A DNA stretch of 13,020 nucleotides from Bacillota bacterium (GTDB taxonomy: Bacteria; Bacillota; Clostridia; Acetivibrionales; DSM-1351), in contig JAEWZA010000508.1 in the NCBI GenBank assembly GCA_023395575.1, positions 1-13,020 on the forward strand, written 5' to 3'. A program made the position numbers and the translations under genes. Under the pieces are notes generated by a model, which was not told the origin of the DNA, made no database searches, and saw only the letters and a program-made list of their open reading frames with translations. Positions 1 through 5,911 of the stretch are shown here, in pieces (within the stretch, counting starts at the first letter, position 1; every line of letters starts with the position of its first letter).

Positions 1-852
1 ATTAAGGGACTAGAGCTATTGCTATGTGATGATAGGGAAAAAGCCGTTATAATGGCTCAAGAGTTGTACAACTTGAACACAGAAAGAAAGAATATGACAC
101 TTGCTGGAGTTGAGGAGGCTGTTGCCACAATTGAGAACAGCGACTTGAAAAATGATAGAGTGCTTGTGGTATATAGGCCTGATATCCATGAAAGCATAGC
201 TGGTATAATTGCTGGAAAGATTAGAGAAAAATATAATGTCCCAACTTTTATTCTTACAGATAGTGAAAATTGTGTAAAAGGATCAGGGAGATCTATTGAT
301 GCATACAATATGTTTGAAGAACTCCAAAAATGTAAGGAGTTATTGATAAAATTTGGTGGTCATCCGTTGGCAGCTGGATTTAGTCTTGAGCCTGAGAAAG
401 TAGATACTTTAAGGCTTCAGTTAAATTCTTGCACTGTTCTGACTGAGGAGGACTTAATTGCAAAGGTATATATTGATGCGCATATTCCTATTGATACTAT
501 TAATATTCAATTAGCTGACGAGCTAAAGCTACTTGAGCCTTATGGAAAGGGAAATTTAAAGCCTCTTTTTGCAGATAAAAATATATCAGTCAGCAGAGCA
601 TCTGTTTTAGGTGTGAACAAAAATGTGCTAAAGCTCAGGTTGCTATCTAATAATAGATACATTGACTGTATTTATTTTGGAGATATACAAGACTTTGACT
701 ACTACATCAAATGCAAATTTGGAGAGCAGGAGCTAAATAAAATGTATTTAGGACAAACTAATAGTGTTAAACTGGATATGACTTTTCATATTGATGTTAA
801 TGAATATAATGGAAATAGAAATGCACAGATTATTATGCAGCACTTTAGATAA
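1..852 (+). CDS. recJ: Single-stranded-DNA-specific exonuclease RecJ, C-terminal part (5' end outside window)
   Basis: The reading frame is open from base 1 to the TAA at 850-852, giving about 283 residues of the C-terminal half. RecJ degrades single-stranded DNA 5' to 3' in recombination and mismatch or base-excision repair, in the cytoplasm. Seen here: a DHHA1-type region with a KGSGRS segment (near bases 277-294) followed by the glycine/histidine motif FGGHPLAAGF (near bases 352-381), which helps form the active site in this family. After it comes a C-terminal beta-rich segment containing LLEPYGKGN, typical of the RecJ OB-fold domain. The N-terminal DHH domain, with its metal-binding aspartates, would lie upstream and cannot be checked. 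recJ directly upstream of apt and rel is a common clostridial order. No intrinsic terminator with a U-tract is visible after the stop. Confidence 0.93.
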   Translation: MKGLELLLCDDREKAVIMAQELYNLNTERKNMTLAGVEEAVATIENSDLKNDRVLVVYRPDIHESIAGIIAGKIREKYNVPTFILTDSENCVKGSGRSIDAYNMFEELQKCKELLIKFGGHPLAAGFSLEPEKVDTLRLQLNSCTVLTEEDLIAKVYIDAHIPIDTINIQLADELKLLEPYGKGNLKPLFADKNISVSRASVLGVNKNVLKLRLLSNNRYIDCIYFGDIQDFDYYIKCKFGEQELNKMYLGQTNSVKLDMTFHIDVNEYNGNRNAQIIMQHFR

Positions 853-873
853 TGAATATACAAAACTTTACTG

Positions 874-903
874 TTGATAATTGGTAACAGAGACAGTTAT
901 AAT
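874..903 (+). promoter_or_regulatory. Putative sigma-A promoter downstream of recJ, directed at apt
   Basis: TTGATA (874-879) and TATAAT (898-903) are separated by 18 bp, giving 5/6 and 6/6 matches to the housekeeping consensus. Transcription would start near 910, leaving a leader of about 350 nt before apt. The call rests on sequence match only. Confidence 0.55.
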
Positions 904-959
904 AGAAATACTAACTGAAGTTGTTGCTAATTAATAAAAACAGATGTTATTGGATTGAT

Positions 960-996
960 AAGTTTCCCGCACCTATAAAGTATATGCGTGAAAGTT
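960..996 (+). repeat. Imperfect inverted repeat (hairpin) in the apt leader
   Basis: The arm aagtttcccgca (960-971) and the arm tgcgtgaaagtt (985-996) are complementary at 10 of 12 positions, around a 13-nt AT-rich loop. There is no U-tract after it, so it does not look like an intrinsic terminator. Part of it resembles a stretch in the hisS-aspS gap. Confidence 0.5.
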
Positions 997-1023
997 AATT
1001 AAAATAGTTATGCATCAAATTAC

Positions 1024-1052
1024 TTGTAAGTATGTAAATATTTCATTATAAT
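1024..1052 (+). promoter_or_regulatory. Second putative sigma-A promoter upstream of apt
   Basis: TTGTAA (1024-1029) and a perfect TATAAT (1047-1052) are 17 bp apart. The -35 matches 4/6. The predicted start near 1059 would leave a leader of about 200 nt that contains the 1165-1183 hairpin. A TATAAA closer to the gene (1230-1235) has only a weak -35 candidate. Confidence 0.45.
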
Positions 1053-1164
1053 AGTTATATCCTTTACTTAATTTATATAGAAATTTAGGTTTAGGAGTGT
1101 TACAAAACATTAGTAATTCTGAGATTCAATATGTACACATCAGAAAACATCTACACTTGCAGAG

Positions 1165-1183
1165 TCCATGCCTTAGGTATGGA
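1165..1183 (+). other. Short hairpin in the apt leader
   Basis: TCCATGCC (1165-1172) pairs with GGTATGGA (1176-1183), with one G-U pair and a TTA loop. It lies about 80 nt before the apt start codon. It has no following U-tract, and its function is unknown. Confidence 0.4.
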
Positions 1184-1261
1184 TATAGTTATAGAAATTA
1201 TTCAAATTAAAATATATTAGGTTAACTACTATAAAATGTTTATTGAAGAGGAGTATTAACG

Positions 1262-1777
1262 ATGGACTTAAAATCAAAACTCAGACATGTTATGGATTTT
1301 CCAAAAGAAGGCATTGATTTTATTGATATTACTACAGTATTGCAAGACCCAGAGGCATTTAAATACTGTATGGATACTTTCAAAGACCTTGCTAATCAGA
1401 TAGGCGATTTTGATATGATTGTTGGCTCTGAGTCTAGAGGATTTATTTTCGGCGCACCTCTTGCATACAAAATGGGGAAGGGTTTTGTACCAGTCAGGAA
1501 AAAAGGAAAGCTTCCCTACAAGACTATAAGCGCTGAGTACGATTTAGAGTATGGTAAGGATATTTTAGAAATACATGCTGATGCAATAAAACCCGGACAA
1601 AATGTTTTAATAGTAGATGACCTTCTTGCAACAGGTGGAACTTCTGAGGCAAATATTAGGTTGATTGAGCAGCTTGGAGGAAAGGTTGTGGGCCTAATAT
1701 ATTTTATTGAACTCACAATGCTTAATGGCAGAGAGAAATTAAATGGTTATGAAGTAAAGTCTATATTAGAGTTTTAG
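1262..1777 (+). CDS. apt: Adenine phosphoribosyltransferase
   Basis: APRT makes AMP from adenine and PRPP in the cytoplasm (purine salvage). The protein is 171 aa, the normal length for the family. Seen: the N-terminal DFPKEGIDFIDITTVL segment (residues 12-27), the ESRGFIFGAPLA segment (57-68), and the type I PRTase PRPP-binding loop VLIVDDLLATGGTSEA (115-130) with its paired aspartates and the TGGT turn. The ATG at 1262 has a strong AAGAGGAG site (1246-1253) 8 nt upstream. apt next to rel is a common Firmicutes arrangement. The two genes are 105 bp apart (from the TTG start of rel), with a hairpin lacking a U-tract between them, so co-transcription is plausible. Nothing looks damaged. Confidence 0.97.
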   Translation: MDLKSKLRHVMDFPKEGIDFIDITTVLQDPEAFKYCMDTFKDLANQIGDFDMIVGSESRGFIFGAPLAYKMGKGFVPVRKKGKLPYKTISAEYDLEYGKDILEIHADAIKPGQNVLIVDDLLATGGTSEANIRLIEQLGGKVVGLIYFIELTMLNGREKLNGYEVKSILEF

Positions 1778-1786
1778 GTAATTAAA

Positions 1787-1816
1787 CCAGCAATTTTCTC
1801 AGCTTAAAATTGCCGG
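1787..1816 (+). terminator. Hairpin after apt; weak or partial terminator, or processing/stability hairpin
   Basis: CCAGCAATTTT (1787-1797) pairs with AAAATTGCCGG (1806-1816), with a single mismatch and an 8-nt loop. The downstream bases are TATGATAG, not a U-run, so efficient rho-independent termination is doubtful. Readthrough into rel is likely. Confidence 0.4.
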
Positions 1817-1867
1817 TATGATAGCTTATTAATTGAAAGTTGAGTAAGTTAAGTCAAATTGACTAAT

Positions 1868-1873
1868 GGAGGG
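1868..1873 (+). promoter_or_regulatory. Ribosome binding site that fixes the TTG start of rel
   Basis: GGAGGG lies 9 nt before TTG at 1883. An upstream in-frame TTG at 1859 would place this Shine-Dalgarno sequence inside the coding region and has none of its own, so 1883 is preferred. No ATG is available in this frame near the start. Confidence 0.75.
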
Positions 1874-1882
1874 TATTACACT

Positions 1883-4090
1883 TTGACAGAACGCTTTTTA
1901 TTACTTGTTGAAAAAGTTAAAAAGTACGACCCCAATGCTAATTTTGATTTACTGGAAAAGGCATATACTGTATCAAGTACAGCACATGAGGGTCAGCATA
2001 GAAATTCTGGGGAACCATATATAATTCATCCAGTTGAAGTTGCAATTATTTTAGCTGATATGGAGCTGGATGTTACTGCGCTTGTAGCAGCACTTCTCCA
2101 TGATACTATTGAGGATACAACATGTACATATGAAGCGTTAAAAGCTGACTTTGGAACAGCAGTTGCTGAGCTTGTTGATGGAGTCACAAAGTTGGGTAAG
2201 ATTCCGTTTACTTCAAAGGAAGAGCAGCAGGTTGAAAATCTTAGGAAAATGTTTTTGGCTATGGCTAAGGACATTCGAGTAATAATGATTAAGCTTGCAG
2301 ATAGGCTTCACAATATGCGTACCTTAAAATACATGACTGAGGGGAAACAGATTGCAAAAGCAAGAGAAACCTTAGAAATATATGCTCCATTGGCGCATAG
2401 ACTTGGTATTTCAAAAATAAAATGGGAACTTGAGGATTTATGCCTAAGGTATTTAGATCCTAAGGGATACTATGATTTAGTTCAAAAAGTAGCTTACAAG
2501 AGAAAAGAAAGAGAAGCTTATATAAATGAAATAGTTATAACGCTAAAAGAGAAGACAGATGAGCTTGGACTTGAGAATGTTCAGGTAGACGGAAGGCCAA
2601 AACACTTTTATAGTATATACAGAAAGATGGTTGACCAGGGGAAAACAATAGAACAGATTTATGACTTGTTTGCATTTCGTATAATTGTAAATACAGTTCA
2701 GGATTGTTATGCTTTACTTGGTCTTGTCCATGAACTGTACAAGCCAATCCCTGGCAGGTTCAAGGACTTTATTGCAATGCCTAAACCTAATATGTACCAG
2801 TCTTTACATACTACTCTTATTGGTCCTGAAGGGCAGCCCTTTGAGGTTCAAATAAGAACCTGGGATATGCATAGAGTTGCAGAGGTAGGTATTGCTGCTC
2901 ATTGGAAATACAAAGAGGTTGGAAAAGATGGTGCTAATGGAGGAAAGGATGGCGCAGCTAAGGAATCTGAAAACAAGTTTGCATGGCTGCGACAGCTTTT
3001 AGAATGGCAAAAGGATACCAAAGACGAAAACGAATTTATGGAAACACTCAAAATAGATTTGTTTACTGATGAGGTATTTATATTTACGCCAAAGGGAGAT
3101 GTCTTGAATCTTCCCGTTGATTCTACACCTGTTGATTTTGCATATTATATTCATAGTGCAATTGGTAATAAAATGATTGGAGCCAAGGTTAATGGTAAAA
3201 TGGTACCAATTGACTATACCCTTCAAAATGGTGATATTATTGAAATCTTAACTTCTTCCACTATACATGGACCTAGCAGAGACTGGCTAAAAATAGTAAA
3301 AAGCAGTCAGGCAAGGAACAAAATTAATCAATGGTTTAAGAAGGAAAAAAGAGAAGAGAATATCATAAGAGGCAAAGAAATGATTGAAAAGGAGCTTAAA
3401 AAGCAAGGCTTTACCTACAGTCAATTATTTAAGCCTGAATGGATAGAATTAGTTCTTCGAAGATATAATTTTTCATCTTTAGAGGATTTATATGCTGGAA
3501 TTGGCTATGGTGCCATGACCACAAATAAGGTGTTGACCAAGCTGAAAGAAGAGCTAAAAAAGACAATTAAGCCTGAAGAATTAGAGCAGATTCTTGAAAC
3601 TATTGCCCAGTCCAAAAATGAAAAGAAGAAAAAGCGTATTCCTGAAAGCGGAATTGTTGTTAAAGGAATTGACAATTGCTTAGTAAGACTTTCTAGGTGC
3701 TGCAATCCTGTTCCGGGTGATGAAATAATTGGCTATATAACACGTGGAAGAGGAGTTTCGGTACACCGAAGCGATTGTATAAATGTAAAGGCAGGTCTTG
3801 AAAAAGAAGGCAGGCTGATAGATGTTAAATGGTATTCAACAGTTGATGTAGCCTATAAAGCAGATATAACAGTAATGGCCCATGATAGGTCTTCGTTATT
3901 GCTAGATGTGACAAATAGCGTTACTGAATTGAAAATACCAATTAAAGCTTTAAATGCGAGAACGACAAAGGAGCAGGTAACTATAATTAACCTTACTCTG
4001 GAAATAACTAATACCGAGCAGTTAGAAAAAATAATTAAGAAGCTGCGAAAGATAGACAGCGTGTTTGATGTGACGAGAAATAAGCAATAG
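1883..4090 (+). CDS. rel: Bifunctional (p)ppGpp synthetase/hydrolase (Rel/SpoT family)
   Basis: This long RSH enzyme makes (p)ppGpp from ATP and GDP/GTP on stalled ribosomes and also degrades it. It is 735 aa from the TTG start, normal for the family. Domains (residues from TTG): an N-terminal HD hydrolase with HDTIEDT (73-79) and RLHNMRTL (about 141-148); a synthetase domain (about 235-345) with RPKHFYSIYRK, YQSLHT and EVQIRT; TGS (about 393-455); a conserved-cysteine region (SRCCNPVPGDE); and a C-terminal ACT domain (last 75 residues). The synthetase carries RFKD (292-295), the charge signature of bifunctional enzymes rather than of synthetase-only RelA, and the hydrolase motifs look intact. 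The TTG start with GGAGGG was chosen over an upstream TTG that lacks a binding site. The stop codon abuts the first unit of the repeat array. The gene is often annotated relA in Firmicutes. Confidence 0.96.
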   Translation: MTERFLLLVEKVKKYDPNANFDLLEKAYTVSSTAHEGQHRNSGEPYIIHPVEVAIILADMELDVTALVAALLHDTIEDTTCTYEALKADFGTAVAELVDGVTKLGKIPFTSKEEQQVENLRKMFLAMAKDIRVIMIKLADRLHNMRTLKYMTEGKQIAKARETLEIYAPLAHRLGISKIKWELEDLCLRYLDPKGYYDLVQKVAYKRKEREAYINEIVITLKEKTDELGLENVQVDGRPKHFYSIYRKMVDQGKTIEQIYDLFAFRIIVNTVQDCYALLGLVHELYKPIPGRFKDFIAMPKPNMYQSLHTTLIGPEGQPFEVQIRTWDMHRVAEVGIAAHWKYKEVGKDGANGGKDGAAKESENKFAWLRQLLEWQKDTKDENEFMETLKIDLFTDEVFIFTPKGDVLNLPVDSTPVDFAYYIHSAIGNKMIGAKVNGKMVPIDYTLQNGDIIEILTSSTIHGPSRDWLKIVKSSQARNKINQWFKKEKREENIIRGKEMIEKELKKQGFTYSQLFKPEWIELVLRRYNFSSLEDLYAGIGYGAMTTNKVLTKLKEELKKTIKPEELEQILETIAQSKNEKKKKRIPESGIVVKGIDNCLVRLSRCCNPVPGDEIIGYITRGRGVSVHRSDCINVKAGLEKEGRLIDVKWYSTVDVAYKADITVMAHDRSSLLLDVTNSVTELKIPIKALNARTTKEQVTIINLTLEITNTEQLEKIIKKLRKIDSVFDVTRNKQ

Positions 4091-4153
4091 CTCGAAACAT
4101 AGTTTGTACGAACATGGTGCGTTTTCGAGCAACAAAAACCGCAAGCGGTTTTT
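4090..4153 (+). other. Two-hairpin unit, first copy of type A (representative structure)
   Basis: Hairpin I: 4090-4097 pairs with 4123-4130 (8 bp) around a 25-nt loop containing the conserved core. Hairpin II: the palindrome AAAAACCGCAAGCGGTTTTT at 4134-4153. In unit B the same positions read AAAAATCGC and GCGATTTTT (4216-4235), a C-G to T-A paired change that preserves the stem. The trailing T5 makes hairpin II resemble a weak terminator, but the stem is mostly A-T. Confidence 0.65.
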
Positions 4154-4417
4154 GAAGGTTTGGGAGGCAAGCTCGAAATCATAATTAGTGCGAACATGGT
4201 GCATTTTCGAGCAGCAAAAATCGCAAGCGATTTTTGAAGGTATTGCTGTGGAGGTTAGCTCGAAACATAGTTTGTACGAACATGGTGTGTTTTCGAGCCA
4301 CAAAAACCGCAAGCGGTTTTTGAAGGTATGGGAGGTAAGCTCGAAATCATAATTAGTGCGAACATGGTGTATTTTCGAGCAGCAAAAATCGCAAGCGATT
4401 TTTGAAGGTATAGCTGT

Positions 4418-4422
4418 GGAGG
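4418..4422 (+). promoter_or_regulatory. dtd ribosome binding site, supplied by the end of the last repeat unit
   Basis: GGAGG lies 5 nt before the ATG at 4428 and is part of the B-unit sequence, which also occurs at 4250-4254 with no start codon after it. It shows that dtd starts at 4428 and not at the in-frame ATG at 4356, which lies inside the repeat array and has no binding site. Confidence 0.8.
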
Positions 4423-4427
4423 TTAAG

Positions 4428-4877
4428 ATGAGGGCCGTTGTGCAAAGGGTAATAAATTCAAAGGTTACAGTAGAGGATAGTGTTGTAGGTCAAATACAAC
4501 AGGGGCTTATGGTGCTGTTAGGAGTTGGACTTGAAGACTCTTTTTCTGATGCTGACTACCTAACAGAAAAAATTCTTAATCTGCGTATTTTTGAAGACAA
4601 TGATGGAAAAATGAATAAATCCTTGTTGGACATAGGTGGAGAAATACTAGTTGTTTCCCAGTTCACACTATATGGAGATTGCAGAAAAGGTAAGAGACCT
4701 AGTTTTGATAAGGCTGCAAGACCTGAAAAAGCAAATGAGCTTTATGAGTATTTCTTAAGTAAATGCAATCATTATGGAATAATAGCTCAAAAGGGAGTAT
4801 TTCAAGCACATATGCTTGTAGATATAAGCAATGATGGGCCAGTTACACTTATGTTAGATAGTAAAAAGGAATTTTAA
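4428..4877 (+). CDS. dtd: D-aminoacyl-tRNA deacylase
   Basis: DTD removes D-amino acids (and glycine mischarged onto tRNA-Ala) from tRNA, acting as a chirality proofreader in the cytoplasm. The protein is 149 aa, standard length. It begins with the family's hallmark MRAVVQRV, and has the SQFTL motif (residues 77-81) and the NDGPVT motif (135-140) that builds the cross-subunit Gly-cisPro active site of the homodimer. The start at 4428 is supported by this N-terminus and by GGAGG 5 nt upstream; an in-frame ATG at 4356 would add 24 residues encoded by repeat DNA and is rejected. rel-dtd is a common Firmicutes pair, normally closely spaced; here 337 bp of repeat array separate them. Hairpins in that array may affect readthrough from rel or access to the dtd binding site, but this is inference. 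Confidence 0.97.
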   Translation: MRAVVQRVINSKVTVEDSVVGQIQQGLMVLLGVGLEDSFSDADYLTEKILNLRIFEDNDGKMNKSLLDIGGEILVVSQFTLYGDCRKGKRPSFDKAARPEKANELYEYFLSKCNHYGIIAQKGVFQAHMLVDISNDGPVTLMLDSKKEF

Positions 4878-5062
4878 ATCAATTTTCCCACAATGAAGTA
4901 TATTGTTTAACATCAGCGGTTTATCGCACCCTCAAATAGTATTAGTTAAAAATTATATAATGAATTCCATGTTATCATAAGTGAGACGAATTACTTGAAG
5001 CAGAGGTTCGCCACTGATAGCTTTACTATAGTTTTTGCTCAAATGGAGCGTAGGAGGTTAAT

Positions 5063-5689
5063 ATGATTGTAAAACCAGTTTTTGGTGGCATGTATGATTC
5101 AATTTCTTATTTAATTGGTGATAATAAAAAGGCTGTTTTAATTGATGCTGGAGTCAAATGCGAAAAGGTTCTAGCAGCTGCAAAAGAATTAAATTTGACA
5201 ATTGAAAAGGTGATACTTACTCATGGACATGTAGACCATATTATAGAACTAAATGAAATAGTAAAAAATACAAATGCAACAGTATATATTCATGTTAATG
5301 ATAAAAGTGCTTTGGAAGATGCTAGATATAATTTATCTGCATTTTCTGGAATGGCTACTTTTTATAATGGAAAATATGAAGTGCTGAGAGATGGCAGCAT
5401 AATACAGTTAGAGAGTTTGGAATTCAAAATTATTCATACACCTGGTCATACGGTAGGGTCTATTTGCATTGAAGTTAATAACACTCTGTTTTCAGGAGAT
5501 ACACTGTTTAGATTTGGCTATGGAAGAGTAGACTTTCCAAATGGCAGTTTTGAGGATATATACAATTCCATTGTTAATAAGCTCTTTGTACTACCAAACG
5601 ATATGGTTGTATACCCAGGACATGGAAATAGTACAACAATTGAGATGGAAAAGAGAGCCAATCCCATAAAGAGCTCAGCTCAGTGGTAA
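5063..5689 (+). CDS. Metallo-beta-lactamase-fold hydrolase (glyoxalase II-like)
   Basis: This 208-aa cytoplasmic hydrolase has no signal peptide. Metal ligands are visible: THGHVDH (H54, H56, D58, H59), PGHT (H129), SGDTLF (D146) and YPGHG (H187), the two-metal set of the glyoxalase II/YcbL-like branch. Members of this branch hydrolyse thioesters such as S-lactoylglutathione, but the substrate here cannot be read from sequence, and clostridia often lack glutathione. The long C-terminal substrate domain of classical GloB is absent, so I give no gene symbol. The ATG at 5063 follows AGGAGG (5052-5057) at 5 nt. The gene sits between dtd and hemZ, as in many clostridia. A copy of the structured repeat begins at its stop codon. 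Confidence 0.9.
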   Translation: MIVKPVFGGMYDSISYLIGDNKKAVLIDAGVKCEKVLAAAKELNLTIEKVILTHGHVDHIIELNEIVKNTNATVYIHVNDKSALEDARYNLSAFSGMATFYNGKYEVLRDGSIIQLESLEFKIIHTPGHTVGSICIEVNNTLFSGDTLFRFGYGRVDFPNGSFEDIYNSIVNKLFVLPNDMVVYPGHGNSTTIEMEKRANPIKSSAQW

Positions 5690-5844
5690 CAACCTGAAAT
5701 TCTAAATAGTGCGAACATGGTGCATTTCAGGTCAGGAAAAGCCACAAGTGTCTTTTCACAATAAAAGAGTATATATAACAGGTGAGTACAACCTGAAATT
5801 CTAAATAGTGCGAACATGGTGCATTTCAGGTCAGGAAAAGCCAC
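5689..5844 (+). repeat. Two 57-bp direct repeats related to the rel-dtd repeat units
   Basis: Copy 1 is 5689-5745 and copy 2 is 5788-5844. They are identical over 57 bp and separated by 42 bp. Each contains hairpin I (ACCTGAAAT with ATTTCAGGT; 5692-5700 with 5724-5732 in copy 1) enclosing agtgcgaacatggtgc, the same core as the rel-dtd units. Copy 1 continues into a second hairpin (GAAAAG 5736-5741 with CTTTTC 5752-5757, inner CAC/GTG, loop centre AA). Copy 2 breaks off in the first arm of that hairpin and is truncated. Copy 1 starts at the TAA of the hydrolase gene. Confidence 0.9.
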
Positions 5845-5899
5845 CATCATGTATCATGTACACTAATAGACAAAGAAAATTTTACAAATGCTGAATATG

Positions 5900-5905
5900 A
5901 AGAGG
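5900..5905 (+). promoter_or_regulatory. hemZ ribosome binding site
   Basis: AAGAGG lies 6 nt before the ATG at 5912. In-frame ATGs at 5888 and 5897 lack a comparable site, and the 5888 start would place this sequence inside the gene. The 5912 start is therefore preferred, though not certain. Confidence 0.55.
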
Positions 5906-5911
5906 AATGAA

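Larger units (their letters stand above)
853..1261. other. Intergenic region recJ-apt, 409 bp
   Basis: No convincing ORF is seen on either strand. The region holds two promoter-like sites (874-903 and 1024-1052), an imperfect hairpin (960-996), a compact hairpin (1165-1183) and the apt ribosome binding site (AAGAGGAG, 1246-1253). I compared it by eye with the purine riboswitch because apt is a purine salvage gene, but found none of the conserved loop sequences. Confidence 0.7.
4090..4425 (+). repeat. Tandem composite repeat: 168-bp sequence present twice (units A-B-A-B)
   Basis: The whole rel-dtd gap is repetitive. Unit A occupies 4090-4170 and 4258-4338 (81 bp each, 4 differences); unit B occupies 4171-4257 and 4339-4425 (87 bp each, 2 differences). 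The two A-B copies therefore match at 162 of 168 positions. A and B are themselves related. Each has hairpin I (GCTCGAAA with TTTCGAGC), a loop ending gaacatggtgc (gaacatggtgt in the second A and second B copies), hairpin II around cgCAAGcg, then a purine-rich end containing GGAGG. The first unit uses the last G of the rel stop codon, and the last unit ends two bases before the dtd ATG. There are no spacers, so it is not a CRISPR array. It matches no named family I know. Confidence 0.93.

Noticed and set aside
853..1261. Purine riboswitch upstream of apt
   Set aside because: The conserved junction and loop sequences of the purine aptamer are not visible, only generic hairpins.
1859..1882. Upstream TTG start for rel at 1859
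   Set aside because: The GGAGGG binding site would lie inside the coding region, and nothing resembling a binding site precedes 1859.
4134..4153. Strong rho-independent terminator after rel
   Set aside because: The palindrome has only four G-C-type pairs per arm at most and a five-A/five-T lower stem. The T-run is part of the stem and is followed by GAAGG, so strong termination is doubtful.
4022..4312. Minus-strand reading frame of about 96 codons across the repeat array
   Set aside because: It runs through the 3' end of rel and the repeats, and its peptide repeats simply because the DNA repeats (unit lengths are multiples of three). It has no start signals or family resemblance.
4090..4425. 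CRISPR array or CRISPR-like repeats
   Set aside because: The units are contiguous with no unique spacers, are 81-87 bp long, and alternate in two types; no cas genes are nearby.
4356..4427. Longer dtd with a start at 4356
   Set aside because: The extra 24 residues are encoded by the repeat array, there is no ribosome binding site before 4356, and the DTD hallmark N-terminus begins at 4428 with GGAGG 5 nt upstream.
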